DNA of 64,000 nt from Natronomonas sp. CBA1123. Lineage in GTDB: Archaea; Halobacteriota; Halobacteria; Halobacteriales; Haloarculaceae. Position 1 is the stretch's first letter. The number at the start of each line of letters is the position of its first letter. The stretch lies in assembly GCF_009741925.1 (NCBI RefSeq), contig NZ_WPCC01000003.1, positions 84,850-148,849 on the forward strand, given 5' to 3'. Below, in pieces: positions 1-9,358 of this stretch. The notes under the pieces were generated by a model that saw only the letters and a program-made list of their open reading frames with translations, was not told the DNA's origin and searched no databases. A program made the translations under genes and the position numbers.

Positions 1-131
1 TCCCCCCCGACAGCGTCGCGATCGGCGAGCGTCGTATCGACCCCGCGTTGTGCAGCTTTAATTGCGGCTGCATATCCACCGGGACCAGCACCTACAACAA
101 GCAGTTCTGTCTCCTGTTGCTCTTCAGCCAT
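1..131 (-). CDS. Dihydrolipoyl dehydrogenase (E3), N-terminal part, cut by window edge
   Basis: Only the first ~43 codons are inside the window, reading leftwards from an ATG at 129-131. The translation begins MAEEQQETELLVVGAGPGG, followed by YAAAIKAAQRG: the GxGxxG FAD-binding fold that opens pyridine nucleotide-disulfide oxidoreductases. It ends at a VGG segment just before the expected redox-active CxxxxC, which would lie beyond base 1. It is the third gene after the E1-alpha and E1-beta genes on the same strand, 56 bp after E1-beta, so it probably supplies E3 to that 2-oxoacid dehydrogenase complex. No E2 gene lies between, so E2 must be further left or elsewhere. The GG codons form a G7 run at 2-8. 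The family is clear; the exact complex is inferred. Confidence 0.85.
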   Translation of the reverse strand, partial: MAEEQQETELLVVGAGPGGYAAAIKAAQRGVDTTLADRDAVGG

Positions 132-187
132 GAACGAAGGGTATTCGAGGAAGGGTATAAACGATTGGGTCGACGGAACGATAGTCC

Positions 188-1153
188 TCAGGGCGCTACG
201 TCACGAATCGCTTCCGTAATTGTTTCTTCGTCAGGGATAACAAACTGTTCCTCCGGTGGACTGTACGAAACGGGAACGTCCGCACGTGTCACACGCTTAA
301 CTGGCGCATCGAGGTACCAGAACGCCTTATCCGAGATACGGGACGCTATCTCCCCGGCTGTCCCGCAGGTTCGGTTCGTCGCATCGACGACAACAGCCCG
401 ACCAGTCTTCTCCACGCTCTCAAGTATCGTCTCCTCATCGAGCGGTAGCAGGGTCCGTGGGTCCACGACTTCGATGCTCACCTCCGGTGCGAGGGTTTCA
501 GCGACAGACAGAACGTCGGGGACGGTCTCTCCGATAGCGACGACCGTGACATCTTCACCTTCGCGTTTGATGTCGGCCTCCCCGAGCGGTATCGTATAGT
601 GCTCGTCCGGAACCTCTGCTCTATTGCCGATTACGGGTGCGGGCCAGAACACCATCACAGGATCGTCCTCGGCAACGGCACTCCGGAACAGGCCGAGTTG
701 GTCATATGGCGTACTTGGGACGACAGTCTTGATACCGAGATTGAGCAACGACGGATATGGATTATCGGAGTGCTGGGCCGCGCTTCCCCCGGGAGTCCCG
801 GCTTGTGGTACCGTAATCGTGAGCGGAATCGACACCTGCCCGTAAGTCATGTGTCGGAGCTTCTGGGCGTTGTTAACCAACTGGTCCATGGCCATGTACG
901 CCATCGTGTTGATCTGGTATTCGATGATGGGTCGCTTACCGTCCATAGCTGCTCCGATAGCAAGCCCATGGAACCCCTGCTCCGATATCGGTGCGTCCCA
1001 CACTCGCTCTTCGCCGAACTCGTCGACGAGGTCGCGAGTCGTTCCCATCAGCGCATGCTGGATGTCTTCGCCGATGATGAACGTGTCATCGTAATCGTTC
1101 AGTGATTCGTGGTACGACTGAATAATGGTCGAGATGTAACTTTGGTTGCTCAT
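188..1153 (-). CDS. 2-oxoacid (pyruvate/acetoin-type) dehydrogenase E1 beta subunit
   Basis: 321 aa, starting MSNQSYISTIIQSYHES at an ATG one base after the E1-alpha stop, so the two are translationally coupled. The frame stays open further upstream, but that part only overlaps the alpha gene. Family features are visible: GED near residue 28, APISEQGFHGLAIGAA near 54 (transketolase pyrimidine-binding fold), PGGSAAQHSDNPY near 120, and a C-terminal transketolase-C domain ending in DVPVSYSPPEEQFVIPDEE. With the alpha subunit it performs ThDP-dependent decarboxylation of a 2-oxoacid, or acetoin cleavage, and acyl transfer to E2 lipoate. Sequence alone does not settle pyruvate, branched-chain oxoacid or acetoin as substrate. 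The surrounding catabolic genes favour a dedicated rather than a housekeeping complex. Confidence 0.88.
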   Translation of the reverse strand: MSNQSYISTIIQSYHESLNDYDDTFIIGEDIQHALMGTTRDLVDEFGEERVWDAPISEQGFHGLAIGAAMDGKRPIIEYQINTMAYMAMDQLVNNAQKLRHMTYGQVSIPLTITVPQAGTPGGSAAQHSDNPYPSLLNLGIKTVVPSTPYDQLGLFRSAVAEDDPVMVFWPAPVIGNRAEVPDEHYTIPLGEADIKREGEDVTVVAIGETVPDVLSVAETLAPEVSIEVVDPRTLLPLDEETILESVEKTGRAVVVDATNRTCGTAGEIASRISDKAFWYLDAPVKRVTRADVPVSYSPPEEQFVIPDEETITEAIRDVAP

Positions 1154-1154
1154 A

Positions 1155-2217
1155 TTAGTACTTCTCTGCGGGGAAGTTGGGGTACGACTGTTCGGAGTAG
1201 GTGTATTCGGGTGCTCGGTCGCCGCTTGGATACTCGCTTTCGAGTGCGAATTCGGCGGCGTCTTCGAGGCGCGCTTTGACATCCACGTCAATCTGATCGA
1301 GGGTTTCTTCGGTGAAAACATCCTCCTCGATGAGTGCCTTCCGGAACGTGTCTATCGGGTCGCGCTCGCGTCTCCATTCCTCTATTTCTTCCTCTGCTCG
1401 ATACGGCCGGTCCCTAAGCAAGTCCTTCTCGCCGGAGAAGTGGCCCTTATACCGGTATGTCTTACACTCTACTAGCCGAGGGCGACTGGTTTCTCGTGTC
1501 GTCTTGACGGCTTCTTGGATGGTTTCATACACCTCAAGGACGTTTTGACCGTTAATCGTCTCTCCGTCCATGTCGTAGCTATCCGCTCGCCCCGAAATTT
1601 GTTCGCCAGCAACAGCGTCTTCTTGACTGGTGCTGACTCCGTACTGGTTGTTTTCACATAAGAACACGACCGGTAAATCCCAGATGGAGGCCATGTTCAT
1701 CGTTTCATGAACGACACCTTGGTTCGAGGCACCGTCCCCGAAAAACGAGACCGAAACTCGGTCGTCGCCGTCCATCTTCGAGCTGAAGGCCGCCCCCGCT
1801 GCGTGGGGGACGCTGGCTCCGACAATTGCGTTACATCCGAAGATTCCAAGCGAGAAATCCACCATGTGCATTGACCCCCCCCCGACCGCGGTTTAGTCCA
1901 GTCTCCTTGCCGACCAATTCCGCCATCATCCGGTCTATGTCGGCGCCTTTGGCGAGTACGTGGCCGTGACCTCTATGCGTACTCGCGATGACGTCATCCT
2001 CGCCGAGGGCCAACGACGCTCCAACTGCGACCGCCTCTTGACCGAGATAGAGATGAATCGGTCCTGGAATCTCTCCTGCGTCGCTCAAATCATCGGCCGT
2101 ATACTCAAATTCGCGAATTTCGCGCATCATTCTGTACATCCGCCGTAGTAACTCCGAATCGTAGTTCGATAACCCTGCCTGCTGGGTTTGTACCTGCTCG
2201 GGGTAATCTTGGCTCAT
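1155..2217 (-). pseudogene. 2-oxoacid (pyruvate/acetoin-type) dehydrogenase E1 alpha subunit, frameshifted in a G9 tract
   Basis: Two overlapping frames together make one E1-alpha. The N-terminal part runs from MSQDYPEQVQTQQAG through HRGHGHVLAKGAD to LNRGRGG. The C-terminal part resumes with MHMVDFSLGIFGCNAIVGAS and contains the ThDP motif GDGASNQG...CENN. The break is at the C9 run 1875-1883 (G9 on the coding strand). Eight Gs would restore RGGSMHMVDF, so the lesion is one extra G in an otherwise intact gene. The start is placed at 2217 because a TATA element at 2243-2250 lies about 30 bp upstream. The open frame from 2271 would span that promoter. This is either a sequencing error, slippage variation or a recent null allele. 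Confidence 0.85.
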
Positions 2218-2242
2218 CTGAGTTGCGTGTTTCGTCTCGGTT

Positions 2243-2250
2243 GTTTTATA
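2243..2250 (-). promoter_or_regulatory. TATA element for the E1-alpha/E1-beta/E3 operon
   Basis: On the minus strand this reads TATAAAAC, centred about 30 bp upstream of the ATG at 2217. That spacing is typical of leaderless haloarchaeal transcripts, and no Shine-Dalgarno sequence is visible. It also decides the start of the E1-alpha gene. Confidence 0.5.
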
Positions 2251-2305
2251 GCTTTTGTGCCTTGTTCCCACTTGTTTGGTGGCGGTCGCTTACGGGTGGA
2301 GGGTC

Positions 2306-3220
2306 CTATCCGGATAAGGAAACTACTGTTGCTCCCACCACGACGATAACTGCGGCGGCAATGAGGCGTCTGTTGATTTGCTCAAGCCGCTGTGGCAAGA
2401 AAAGCGCGGACAGTAGGAGTACAAATAGTGGAATCGTCTGTAAAATCGGCACAACGATGACAACGGGTGCTATTTCTAGAGCCGCAAAATAGGAGATTAA
2501 TCCCAGCGACGCCGCGACACCAGCGGCGATGTACCATCGAAAAATGGGTTGCCGAATCGGCACTCGAAAAGAAGATTTGAACCGAACGTATGTGCCGAAT
2601 CCAATCGTTGCAGCCAACACTTTCACCGCCACGCCGGGAAGCACCGGCGTTCCTTCGGACAGTCCCAGCGAGGCGAACACCGGTTCGATTCCGGTTGCCG
2701 CTGCGGCCGCGAGTGGAACCAACAGTGAGATGCCGACTTCTCGAAGCGATGTCTCTGAATTCGATGCCGTCGCTGTCTCCCAAGAGATGAATGCCACCCC
2801 ACCGACAATCAGGACGATACCGAGGAGGTGCGGCACCGTCAACGTCTCTTCTAAGAAAATGATTGCGAGAGCTGAAGCGAAAAAGACGCTTGAGGATATA
2901 ATTGGTGTCGTACGACTCGCTCCGATGACCTGTATGCTCTTGAACAAAAGTACTCGCGCTATCAGCGACCCGAACAGCCCTGCTGCGGCAAACGAGAGGA
3001 ACGAAACCGGTGTAAATAGGTCCAAGTACGGACGTGGATAGATGATTACGACGATTGGCACTAAGATGAGGACATTACAAATCAGCGAAGTCATCATAAC
3101 GCCGGTGACATCCCCTTTCTCCGTCCCGAGGCGCACACAGGTGTTCTGGACTGCGAACAGCATGGCAGCAACAACTGCGAGGACGACACCGAGAGATGCA
3201 GCAGTAACTGGGATCTCCAT
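2306..3220 (-). CDS. EamA/DMT-family transporter
   Basis: 304 aa, about ten hydrophobic segments in two EamA-like halves of five. The first half runs from SLGVVLAVVAAMLFAVQNTCVR, the second from ISLLVPLAAAAATGIEPV. It is predicted to be an integral membrane exporter or permease of the drug/metabolite transporter superfamily. Substrate cannot be read from sequence. It is likely leaderless: a TTTTAATC element at 3245-3252 is centred 28 bp before the ATG. It lies between the dehydrogenase operon and a UspA gene. A second EamA gene of almost the same length (29295-30200) sits in the other catabolic block, suggesting that both exporters serve the same kind of pathway. Confidence 0.85.
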   Translation of the reverse strand: MEIPVTAASLGVVLAVVAAMLFAVQNTCVRLGTEKGDVTGVMMTSLICNVLILVPIVVIIYPRPYLDLFTPVSFLSFAAAGLFGSLIARVLLFKSIQVIGASRTTPIISSSVFFASALAIIFLEETLTVPHLLGIVLIVGGVAFISWETATASNSETSLREVGISLLVPLAAAAATGIEPVFASLGLSEGTPVLPGVAVKVLAATIGFGTYVRFKSSFRVPIRQPIFRWYIAAGVAASLGLISYFAALEIAPVVIVVPILQTIPLFVLLLSALFLPQRLEQINRRLIAAAVIVVVGATVVSLSG

Positions 3221-3380
3221 GTACCTCCACTCAACTTACGTTGTGATTAAAAGTTCCCCTGCTTTTCAAGTTGAGGCTATTGGAACAGGCGCCACCGAAA
3301 TCAAGAGGGATTCGCTTATACTGGGTCACAATCAGTGAGACCGGCCGTTGTCCCCCGGTCCTGTTCGGTAACAGCTCTCG

Positions 3381-3812
3381 CTACGTACGGGCGTACACGA
3401 CTGTCACCGGAATATCGGCATTGAGTAACACGGATTGGGTTACACTTCCCAACAGCACTTTTCCTACTGTCGTCCGCTTCTGCCCACACATGATGATACG
3501 GTCCGCCTTAATCTCACCCGCGACATCAAGGATGGCTTTCGCGGGATCTCCGTGTACTCGTCGTTGCTTGACGCTTACCCCAGCATCAGTGAGATAGGCA
3601 CTTGCCTGTTCGACACTTGATGGGAAATTTGTCTCATCGTACCAGTCTTCGGAACGCACAGACCCGCCTTCCGTTGAGACTTCGAACTCTTCTTCGACGT
3701 TCAGCATAGTCACGTGCACTTCTTCGGGTGCGTTCGGTAATGATACAACGGCTTCTGCCGCCGCTATCGCACGGTCGTCATCGGAATCGACAGGCAGCAA
3801 TACTTGGAACAT
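3381..3812 (-). CDS. Universal stress protein, UspA family
   Basis: 143 aa, single Usp domain. It opens MFQVLLPVDSDDDRAIAAAEA and carries a C-terminal nucleotide-binding loop GKVLLGSVTQSVLL around residues 115-130. The glycine pattern before GK (CGQKRTTVGK) departs slightly from the usual G-2x-G spacing. It is cytoplasmic, probably an ATP-binding stress or regulatory protein. UspA genes very often accompany TRAP transporters, and here the TAXI-TRAP genes start 150 bp away on the opposite strand. A second UspA gene (38999-39439) lies in the other block. Confidence 0.85.
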   Translation of the reverse strand: MFQVLLPVDSDDDRAIAAAEAVVSLPNAPEEVHVTMLNVEEEFEVSTEGGSVRSEDWYDETNFPSSVEQASAYLTDAGVSVKQRRVHGDPAKAILDVAGEIKADRIIMCGQKRTTVGKVLLGSVTQSVLLNADIPVTVVYART

Positions 3813-3911
3813 ATTCGTACCGATGCGTTAGGATGAGAAAAAGGTGTCTCATGTAGCGGAAGTTCGTGAAAATCGGTTAATCACGCGTTCTTTTAAATAC
3901 CGACACCAGTA

Positions 3912-3950
3912 ATTTTATAACTTCTAAACAATACCACTCCTGTGAAGGTG
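3912..3950 (+). promoter_or_regulatory. Promoter and Shine-Dalgarno sequence of the first TAXI-TRAP operon
   Basis: An ATTTTATA box at 3912-3919 lies about 45 bp before the ATG, so transcription should begin near 3940 and leave a short leader. That leader carries GAAGGTG (3944-3950), complementary to the 16S 3' end, nine bases before the ATG at 3960. This is one of the few leadered genes in the window and supports the 3960 start over the internal ATG at 4008. Confidence 0.4.
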
Positions 3951-3959
3951 TAACAATCT

Positions 3960-5051
3960 ATGACACGAGACTCTTCAGAGACTAGCGGGAGCGAATTATC
4001 AGACCGAATGAGTAGGCGGCGGTACATCCAAGCAGCGGCTGCAGGTGGGGCACTAACCCTTGCCGGCTGTTCGGGTAACGGTGGGTCGAATGGAAATGGA
4101 AACGGCAACGGAGATTCTGACGGTAACGGCGACTCTGATGGCAACGACGGCTCTGGTGGCGGTGCCACCGAACTGGTGGTGAGTATGCACCAACAGGGAA
4201 CGAACGCGTTCGCTCAAGGTCAAGCTACCGCGGCAGTCGTCAACGATGCAACCGATGAGATTCGACTGGACGTTCGTCCGAGTGGCAGCGTCCGTGAGAA
4301 CATCGGCCGGTTCGCCCGTGGCGAAACTGACCTCGCGTTCGTCGGTAACTGGGAACTTGCCAATCTTGAGGCGGGGAACGAGCCGTATGCCGACATTGGT
4401 GTCAGTCTTGACCAAGTGGTCACGTACAACTATTCTACATGGATGCTAATTACCAACGACGAGAGTGTTCAAACTATTGAGGACTTAGACGGTCGTAGTA
4501 TCGGAGCGGGCCCAGAGGGTGCAGCGGTGAATCAAATCACCAGGCGTATCTGTGATATGTATGGTGTTGATGCCGACTTCCCCGATGTCGCTTTCGGCGA
4601 CAAGCAGGGAGCGTTCAGTGAAGGGATCATCGACGCGGCTGCAATAACCCTCACTAACTTCGAAGTCATAGTCCCATGGGTCGAACAGATTATGGCGAGT
4701 GAAGACACGTACGTCGTCGAGTGGCCCGACGGCGGTGATATGATTGTCGAAGATGAACTTATTAGTTCGGTCACCTGGGAACAGGAACAGATCCCCGACT
4801 TCGACAGGGTGCCGGATGGCGATCACATCGGCTGGGATATCGGATTCTTCTTGGCGTCAACCACGGAGGTCTCTGACAGCTCGATCTCGACGATGTTGAG
4901 CACGATGAATAATAATTTAGACGCACTGATAGAGGCCAACAGCGCCTTTAGCTTCCATGAAAATATGGATTACTGGACTCGGGCCTTTTACGACGGAGGA
5001 GGCATCCATCCCGGAGCACAGTCTTTCTACGAGGATCAGGGCCTGCTGTAA
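3960..5051 (+). CDS. TAXI-family TRAP transporter solute-binding lipoprotein
   Basis: 363 aa. A Tat signal (SRRRYIQ, residues 18-24) is followed by a lipobox ending LAGC at Cys37, then an Asn/Gly/Asp/Ser low-complexity linker to about residue 65. This is a membrane-anchored, folded-export protein typical of haloarchaea. The mature domain matches the TAXI type, with segments such as RPSGSVRENIGRFARGETDLAFVGN and DLDGRSIGAGPEGAAVNQ. It should bind a small carboxylate or amino acid outside the cell and deliver it to the fused permease 76 bp downstream. An internal ATG at 4008 would give a more compact signal peptide. A paralogue at 33227-34348 has the same layout. Confidence 0.9.
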   Translation: MTRDSSETSGSELSDRMSRRRYIQAAAAGGALTLAGCSGNGGSNGNGNGNGDSDGNGDSDGNDGSGGGATELVVSMHQQGTNAFAQGQATAAVVNDATDEIRLDVRPSGSVRENIGRFARGETDLAFVGNWELANLEAGNEPYADIGVSLDQVVTYNYSTWMLITNDESVQTIEDLDGRSIGAGPEGAAVNQITRRICDMYGVDADFPDVAFGDKQGAFSEGIIDAAAITLTNFEVIVPWVEQIMASEDTYVVEWPDGGDMIVEDELISSVTWEQEQIPDFDRVPDGDHIGWDIGFFLASTTEVSDSSISTMLSTMNNNLDALIEANSAFSFHENMDYWTRAFYDGGGIHPGAQSFYEDQGLL

Positions 5052-5127
5052 CGGCGGTCATTTCACAACAGAATCGCTTTCGGCGATAGTTTTATGACTT
5101 CCTGAACAGACGACAGAATCAGACCCC

Positions 5128-7122
5128 ATGATAACCCGTTCAATAATTGACGATGAGATTGATTTTGACTCTTTGGCTACTGCAGGTATTTACTTCTTCA
5201 GTATCTACCTAGTCTTCCTGCTCCTTTGGTACGCTGCTACGCTTGGAATGAACCGAGTCCGTTTTCTTAACCTCTTCCTCGGTCCGGGTCTCGCTGTTTT
5301 CTACCTCCACCAGTTCGTGGATAGGGATGACTGGTCTTCGTTTTCGCAAGCAACTGACGACCGATTTTCGGCGCTGTTAGCCCGAATGAGACCACTTCGA
5401 AAGATCGCTGTCTATGCGTATCCGTTGATCGCGGTCCTGTCTCTTGCGTTTTCGGTGTATGTCGAGTATCACTTCGACCGGATTCGTGTCGATGTACCGC
5501 TCGCAGGGATGACTTCCGCAGATTTGTACGTCGGTATCCTCATCATGCTGATTATCCTCCACGCTACCAAGGTTGCCTTTGGATGGATCATTTCTCTCTT
5601 CACCGTGTTGACCGTCTTGTACGGCTTTGCCGGCCCATGGATGCCCGGGATCTTCAGTCACTCGGGGATGGACGTCAATCAAATCGTCTTCAATAATACG
5701 ATGGCTCTTAACGGGGTTTATGGATTTATTCCGCGGGTCGGTGCAACGTGGGTCGCCATTTTCATAGTCTTTGCTGGCATGGCTAAATCACTTGGTCTCC
5801 TAGATTATGTCATGAGCGTCGGAACGGAGATTGGATCCAAAGTCACGACGGGAATAACGCACGTTGCGGTCGTTTCGAGTTTCATTATTGGTTCGATGAC
5901 CGGTGCCGCGGCAGCCAATACGGCGACGACCGGGACGTTTACTATTCCATTGATGAAAGACCAGGGCCTCAAAGACGAGTACGCCGCCGCAATTGAAAGC
6001 GTTGCATCATCAGGGTCTCAAGTCCTCCCGCCCGTGATGGGGATTGCTGCGTTCCTGATGGCTGAAATTATCGGCATCTCCTACTTCGAAGTTATACGTG
6101 GTGCTGCTCTCCCAGCGCTACTGTTTTTCATTTCTATTGCGATTATCATCCACTTGCTGATACTGAAAAACAACTGGACCATCGACACATCGGACGAACC
6201 AATCGATTACTCAGTGTTCTCGACGGGGTACTACTTTATTGTCCCGCTGGGTGTGTTGCTGTTTACGCTTGTTGTTCTCCGAATGACGCCACTGGGTGCG
6301 GGTTTGTACACGATTCTCTCGCTCATCGCGATTAATTTCCTTTGGACCGTCTATCAAGAAAATATCACTGTTGACACGTTCAAAGAATTGGGCGCTTCGT
6401 ATCTCGAGGGGGTCAAGGAAGGCGCCCTTGAAATGGTTCCGCTGCTCGGAGTCCTCGGTGCGCTCGGAATCGTCGTCCAGATGGTCACACAGACCGGGCT
6501 TTCGGGAAAGATTAGCGCTCAGATGCTTGGCCTTGCAGGTGGCGTTTTTGTGCTTCTACTATTGCTTGCGATGCTTACGAGTCTCTTGTTCGGCCTCGGA
6601 ATGCCGACACCGGCAGCGTACATTCTTGTCGTTTTCCTCGTCGCACCAGCACTTCTTGAGTTCGGCGTCCAGCAGCTCACCGGACACCTGTTCGTGTTCT
6701 ACTTCGCGATGCTCTCGGCAATCACACCACCTGTTGCCCTCTGTTGCGCCATCGGCTCACGCATAGCGAATTGTAGCTTTATAGGTACCTGCAAGCAGGC
6801 GCTCCGAATCGGTGCGCCAGCGTTCGTACTCCCGTTTGCCTTTGTTGCCAACGACTCGCTCATCTTCTGGAGTTTCCCAAGTACGGTGTTAGTATTCCTT
6901 GGCGTTCTGTTTGGGTTCGTGATACTCGGAATGGGACTAAGTGGACACAACGGTGCAAGGTCTATCGGTATCCCCTTGAGAGGATTATACCTCGGACTCG
7001 GATTGGCCATCCTCGTCGGCCCACCGACGGTCATGGTTGCTGCCGGAGGGGTCTCTCTCCTCTTTCTGATTGGCGATGTGTTCGGCCTAGCGAAAGTCCG
7101 GTCAACACTGAGCAACCAGTAA
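5128..7122 (+). CDS. TRAP transporter permease, fused small (4TM) and large (DctM) subunits
   Basis: 664 aa and strongly hydrophobic throughout. The N-terminal ~130 residues carry the four-helix DctQ-like part. The rest is the DctM-like large subunit with conserved loops such as SFIIGSMTGAAAANTATTG and ASSGSQVLPPVMGIAAFLMAE, and later LFGLGMPTPAAYILVV and SAITPPVALCCA. It uses an ion gradient to import the solute captured by the TAXI protein encoded just upstream. The same locus at 34356-36361 is frameshifted at the loop equivalent to GLGMPTP, so this is the only intact copy. Confidence 0.92.
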   Translation: MITRSIIDDEIDFDSLATAGIYFFSIYLVFLLLWYAATLGMNRVRFLNLFLGPGLAVFYLHQFVDRDDWSSFSQATDDRFSALLARMRPLRKIAVYAYPLIAVLSLAFSVYVEYHFDRIRVDVPLAGMTSADLYVGILIMLIILHATKVAFGWIISLFTVLTVLYGFAGPWMPGIFSHSGMDVNQIVFNNTMALNGVYGFIPRVGATWVAIFIVFAGMAKSLGLLDYVMSVGTEIGSKVTTGITHVAVVSSFIIGSMTGAAAANTATTGTFTIPLMKDQGLKDEYAAAIESVASSGSQVLPPVMGIAAFLMAEIIGISYFEVIRGAALPALLFFISIAIIIHLLILKNNWTIDTSDEPIDYSVFSTGYYFIVPLGVLLFTLVVLRMTPLGAGLYTILSLIAINFLWTVYQENITVDTFKELGASYLEGVKEGALEMVPLLGVLGALGIVVQMVTQTGLSGKISAQMLGLAGGVFVLLLLLAMLTSLLFGLGMPTPAAYILVVFLVAPALLEFGVQQLTGHLFVFYFAMLSAITPPVALCCAIGSRIANCSFIGTCKQALRIGAPAFVLPFAFVANDSLIFWSFPSTVLVFLGVLFGFVILGMGLSGHNGARSIGIPLRGLYLGLGLAILVGPPTVMVAAGGVSLLFLIGDVFGLAKVRSTLSNQ

Positions 7123-7215
7123 CCGCACGACTCTTTTAAAAAATACAGTATCTGGTAGTCTATGGGTCCTGTGTGTTTGGTTGGTGTTGAGGAGCTATTG
7201 GAATGTACTCACTCG

Positions 7216-7225
7216 AAATTTATAT
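7216..7225 (+). promoter_or_regulatory. TATA element of the acyl-CoA dehydrogenase gene
   Basis: AAATTTATAT is centred about 29 bp before the ATG at 7251, with no Shine-Dalgarno sequence, consistent with a leaderless transcript. It selects ATG 7251 over an in-frame GTG at 7242. Confidence 0.45.
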
Positions 7226-7250
7226 GTTGCTATGACCTAACGTGATTTGT

Positions 7251-8437
7251 ATGGGTCAAGAGCTCACAGACGAGCAGCAGATGCTTGTCGATATCGCGCA
7301 TGATATCACTGAAGACTTCGGTGATTCGTATTTCCGGGAGAAGCGGTTGGCCGACGAGGAGCCAACCGAGTACATTGAGGCTATTGCCGAGGCCGGATTC
7401 TTCGGCATCCCGATTCCCATTGAACACGGTGGCGAGGGAATGGGAATGGAAGAACTGGTGTATGCAATCGAGGCACTTTCCGAGGCCGGAGGATGGCTGC
7501 TTGGTAGCCGGTTTACGCTGAATACGGTTTTCGGCGGCATCGTGCTTTCAAGATATGGAACCGATGAGCAGAAAGAAGAGCATCTCTCGGCCTTGGCTAA
7601 GGGTAAAAAGAGCTGGGCGCTCGGCGTCACCGAACAAAAAGCCGGCTCGAATATGCTTAACACCCAGACGTTTGCCGAACGAGATGGTGACGAGTTCGTC
7701 ATCAATGGCGAAAAGGTGTTCAATTCCGGACTAGACCACGCTGACGGATACACTTTCCTCGCACGAACAAAAAAGCCGGAAGAAGCGGACAACCGAACTG
7801 ACGGTCTCACCGTGTTCTTGGTGGACCCGGAAGCCGACGGAATCGAATACGATCCGGTGGGCCTTGACATCTACTGGCCAGCAGGCGAACGAACATTCAC
7901 CGTGCATATTGACGACCTCCGTGTACACGAATCACAGGTTATTGGAGAGGTTCATGGTGGCTTCAAGCCGATATTCGACGTACTCAACCCAGAGCGGATT
8001 AGCGTTGCTGCCGAACATATCGGTCGGGGTCGGTGGGTTCTAAATCAGGCGGTCGAACGCGCGAAAGAGCGGGAAGTCTGGGGGGGGGGGAGCCGATCGG
8101 TTCCCATCAGGCTATCCAGCATCCACTAGCGGAGTCACACGCCAATTTAGAGACTGCCCGGACCATGACGACACGAGCGGCACGAGCCTACGACGAAGGG
8201 TATGATAACGTCGGCGAGCTTTCCAATATCGCCCATTTCAAGGCTGGAGAGGCAGGCTTCGAAGCGGCCGATAACGCGCTCGAAACGTTTGGTGGAGCTA
8301 GCGCAACGGAGGATTACGGTATCGCCGCTATCTGGAGCTACGCCCGCCATCAGCGAATCGCTCCCATTACAGACCAAATGAAACTGAACTATATCGCTAA
8401 TAACGTCCTTGAACTACCCCGGTCATACGGTATCTGA
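7251..8437 (+). pseudogene. Acyl-CoA dehydrogenase, frameshifted in a G11 tract
   Basis: The first frame gives MGQELTDEQQMLVDIAHD through the N-terminal helical domain and beta domain (VTEQKAGSNMLN, INGEKVFNSGLDHAD) to AKEREVWG. The second frame continues PIGSHQAIQHPLAESHANLE and finishes the C-terminal four-helix domain with ETFGGASATEDYGIAAIWSYARH. The junction is a run of 11 Gs at 8080-8090; 12 (or 9) would restore EVWG..EPIGSHQ. All other parts of the ~395 aa enzyme are present. It should catalyse FAD-dependent alpha,beta-desaturation of an acyl-CoA. It is less similar to the other two ACADs here (20166 and 28002) than they are to each other. A sequencing artefact or a slippage switch is possible. 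Confidence 0.87.
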
Positions 8438-8509
8438 TGTCTCTATATCGTCCTATGCTGTCGCGGTGAAAATGAATATCCGAACGTCAGGATGGTGTAA
8501 TTGATTGGA

Positions 8510-9358
8510 TTAGAGGCCGAGAATCCTCCGGGCGTCGTCGGGGGTCGCCACGGGACGATTGAGTTCATCCGCGATTCTCACGGCCCGCTGGACGAGCTGA
8601 GCGTTACTTTCTGCGAGTTCTCCCTTGTCGTAGAATACGTTGTCTTCCATTCCGACCCGGACGTGGCCACCCATCGACATGGCCATTGTGGTCAGCGGTA
8701 GCTGGTGTCGACCGACTGCCAGACACTGCCATTCGGAGGCATCTGGAAGATTATCGACTGCGTTCACGAGGTTCCGCGGCCGGGCAGGAATCCCGTTCTG
8801 CATGCCAAACACGAGCGTACACCAGTATGGCTCTTCGAGTAAATTCTCTTCAACAAGATACTGCATCTCAGGGAGGTGCCCCGTATTGAAAATTTCCAGT
8901 TCAGGCTTGACCCCGTTTTCGAGCATCTCGCGGGCGTATGTTTCGTTCTGTTCTCTCGTGTTGAGTGCTGAGGTGTCGTATCCGAAATTGAGTGGCCCGA
9001 GGTCAATCGTTGCCATGTCTGGTTGTGGTTCAACTTCAAGGGCGGGCCGTAGGCGGTGGGGCCCGAGTTCGAACCCACCGGTGGTGAAATTGACGAGAAT
9101 GTCGTCGCAGTGGTTGTCTATCGCGTCACGTATCTCTTGGAACTTCGAAACGGAGGTCGTCGGATTCCCGTCCTCGTCTCTCGCGTGAATGTGAGCTATC
9201 GACGCTCCTGCCTCCTCACAAGCAGCGAGGTCAGTCGCAATCTCTTCAGGTTGCTCGGGGAGGTTCGGATTGGCTTCCTTACCTTGGGCGCCCCCCGTCA
9301 ATGCGACGCTGAGTATCACTGGTTTCTCGAAGTAGTCTTGATAACCGTTGTACGGCAT
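8510..9358 (-). CDS. Beta-keto acid cleavage enzyme (BKACE, DUF849)
   Basis: 282 aa from MPYNGYQDYFEKPVILSVA. This start is chosen because the paralogue at 50259 begins MAYSGYEDYF; an ATG 18 bp further upstream is possible. Family marks: TGGAQGKEANPNLP (residues ~19-32), AHIHARDEDGNPT with the metal-binding HxH, VNFTTGG, and GGHVRVGMEDN near the C-terminus. BKACE enzymes are Zn-dependent TIM barrels that condense a beta-keto acid with acetyl-CoA and cleave it to acetoacetate plus a new acyl-CoA. The true beta-keto acid is unknown. It lies downstream of the amidohydrolase-DUF59 pair on the same strand. Confidence 0.9.
   Translation of the reverse strand: MPYNGYQDYFEKPVILSVALTGGAQGKEANPNLPEQPEEIATDLAACEEAGASIAHIHARDEDGNPTTSVSKFQEIRDAIDNHCDDILVNFTTGGFELGPHRLRPALEVEPQPDMATIDLGPLNFGYDTSALNTREQNETYAREMLENGVKPELEIFNTGHLPEMQYLVEENLLEEPYWCTLVFGMQNGIPARPRNLVNAVDNLPDASEWQCLAVGRHQLPLTTMAMSMGGHVRVGMEDNVFYDKGELAESNAQLVQRAVRIADELNRPVATPDDARRILGL

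Noticed and set aside
4086..4150. Short tandem repeats of AAC/GGC-like units, also at 33300-33390 and 49010-49065
   Set aside because: They encode the Asn/Gly linker after the lipobox of secreted proteins; not CRISPR or regulatory repeats.
8510..9358. Idea that BKACE plus thioesterase means carnitine degradation
   Set aside because: No carnitine dehydrogenase of the 3-hydroxyacyl-CoA type or betaine genes are present, and the amidohydrolase/DUF59 pair would have no role.
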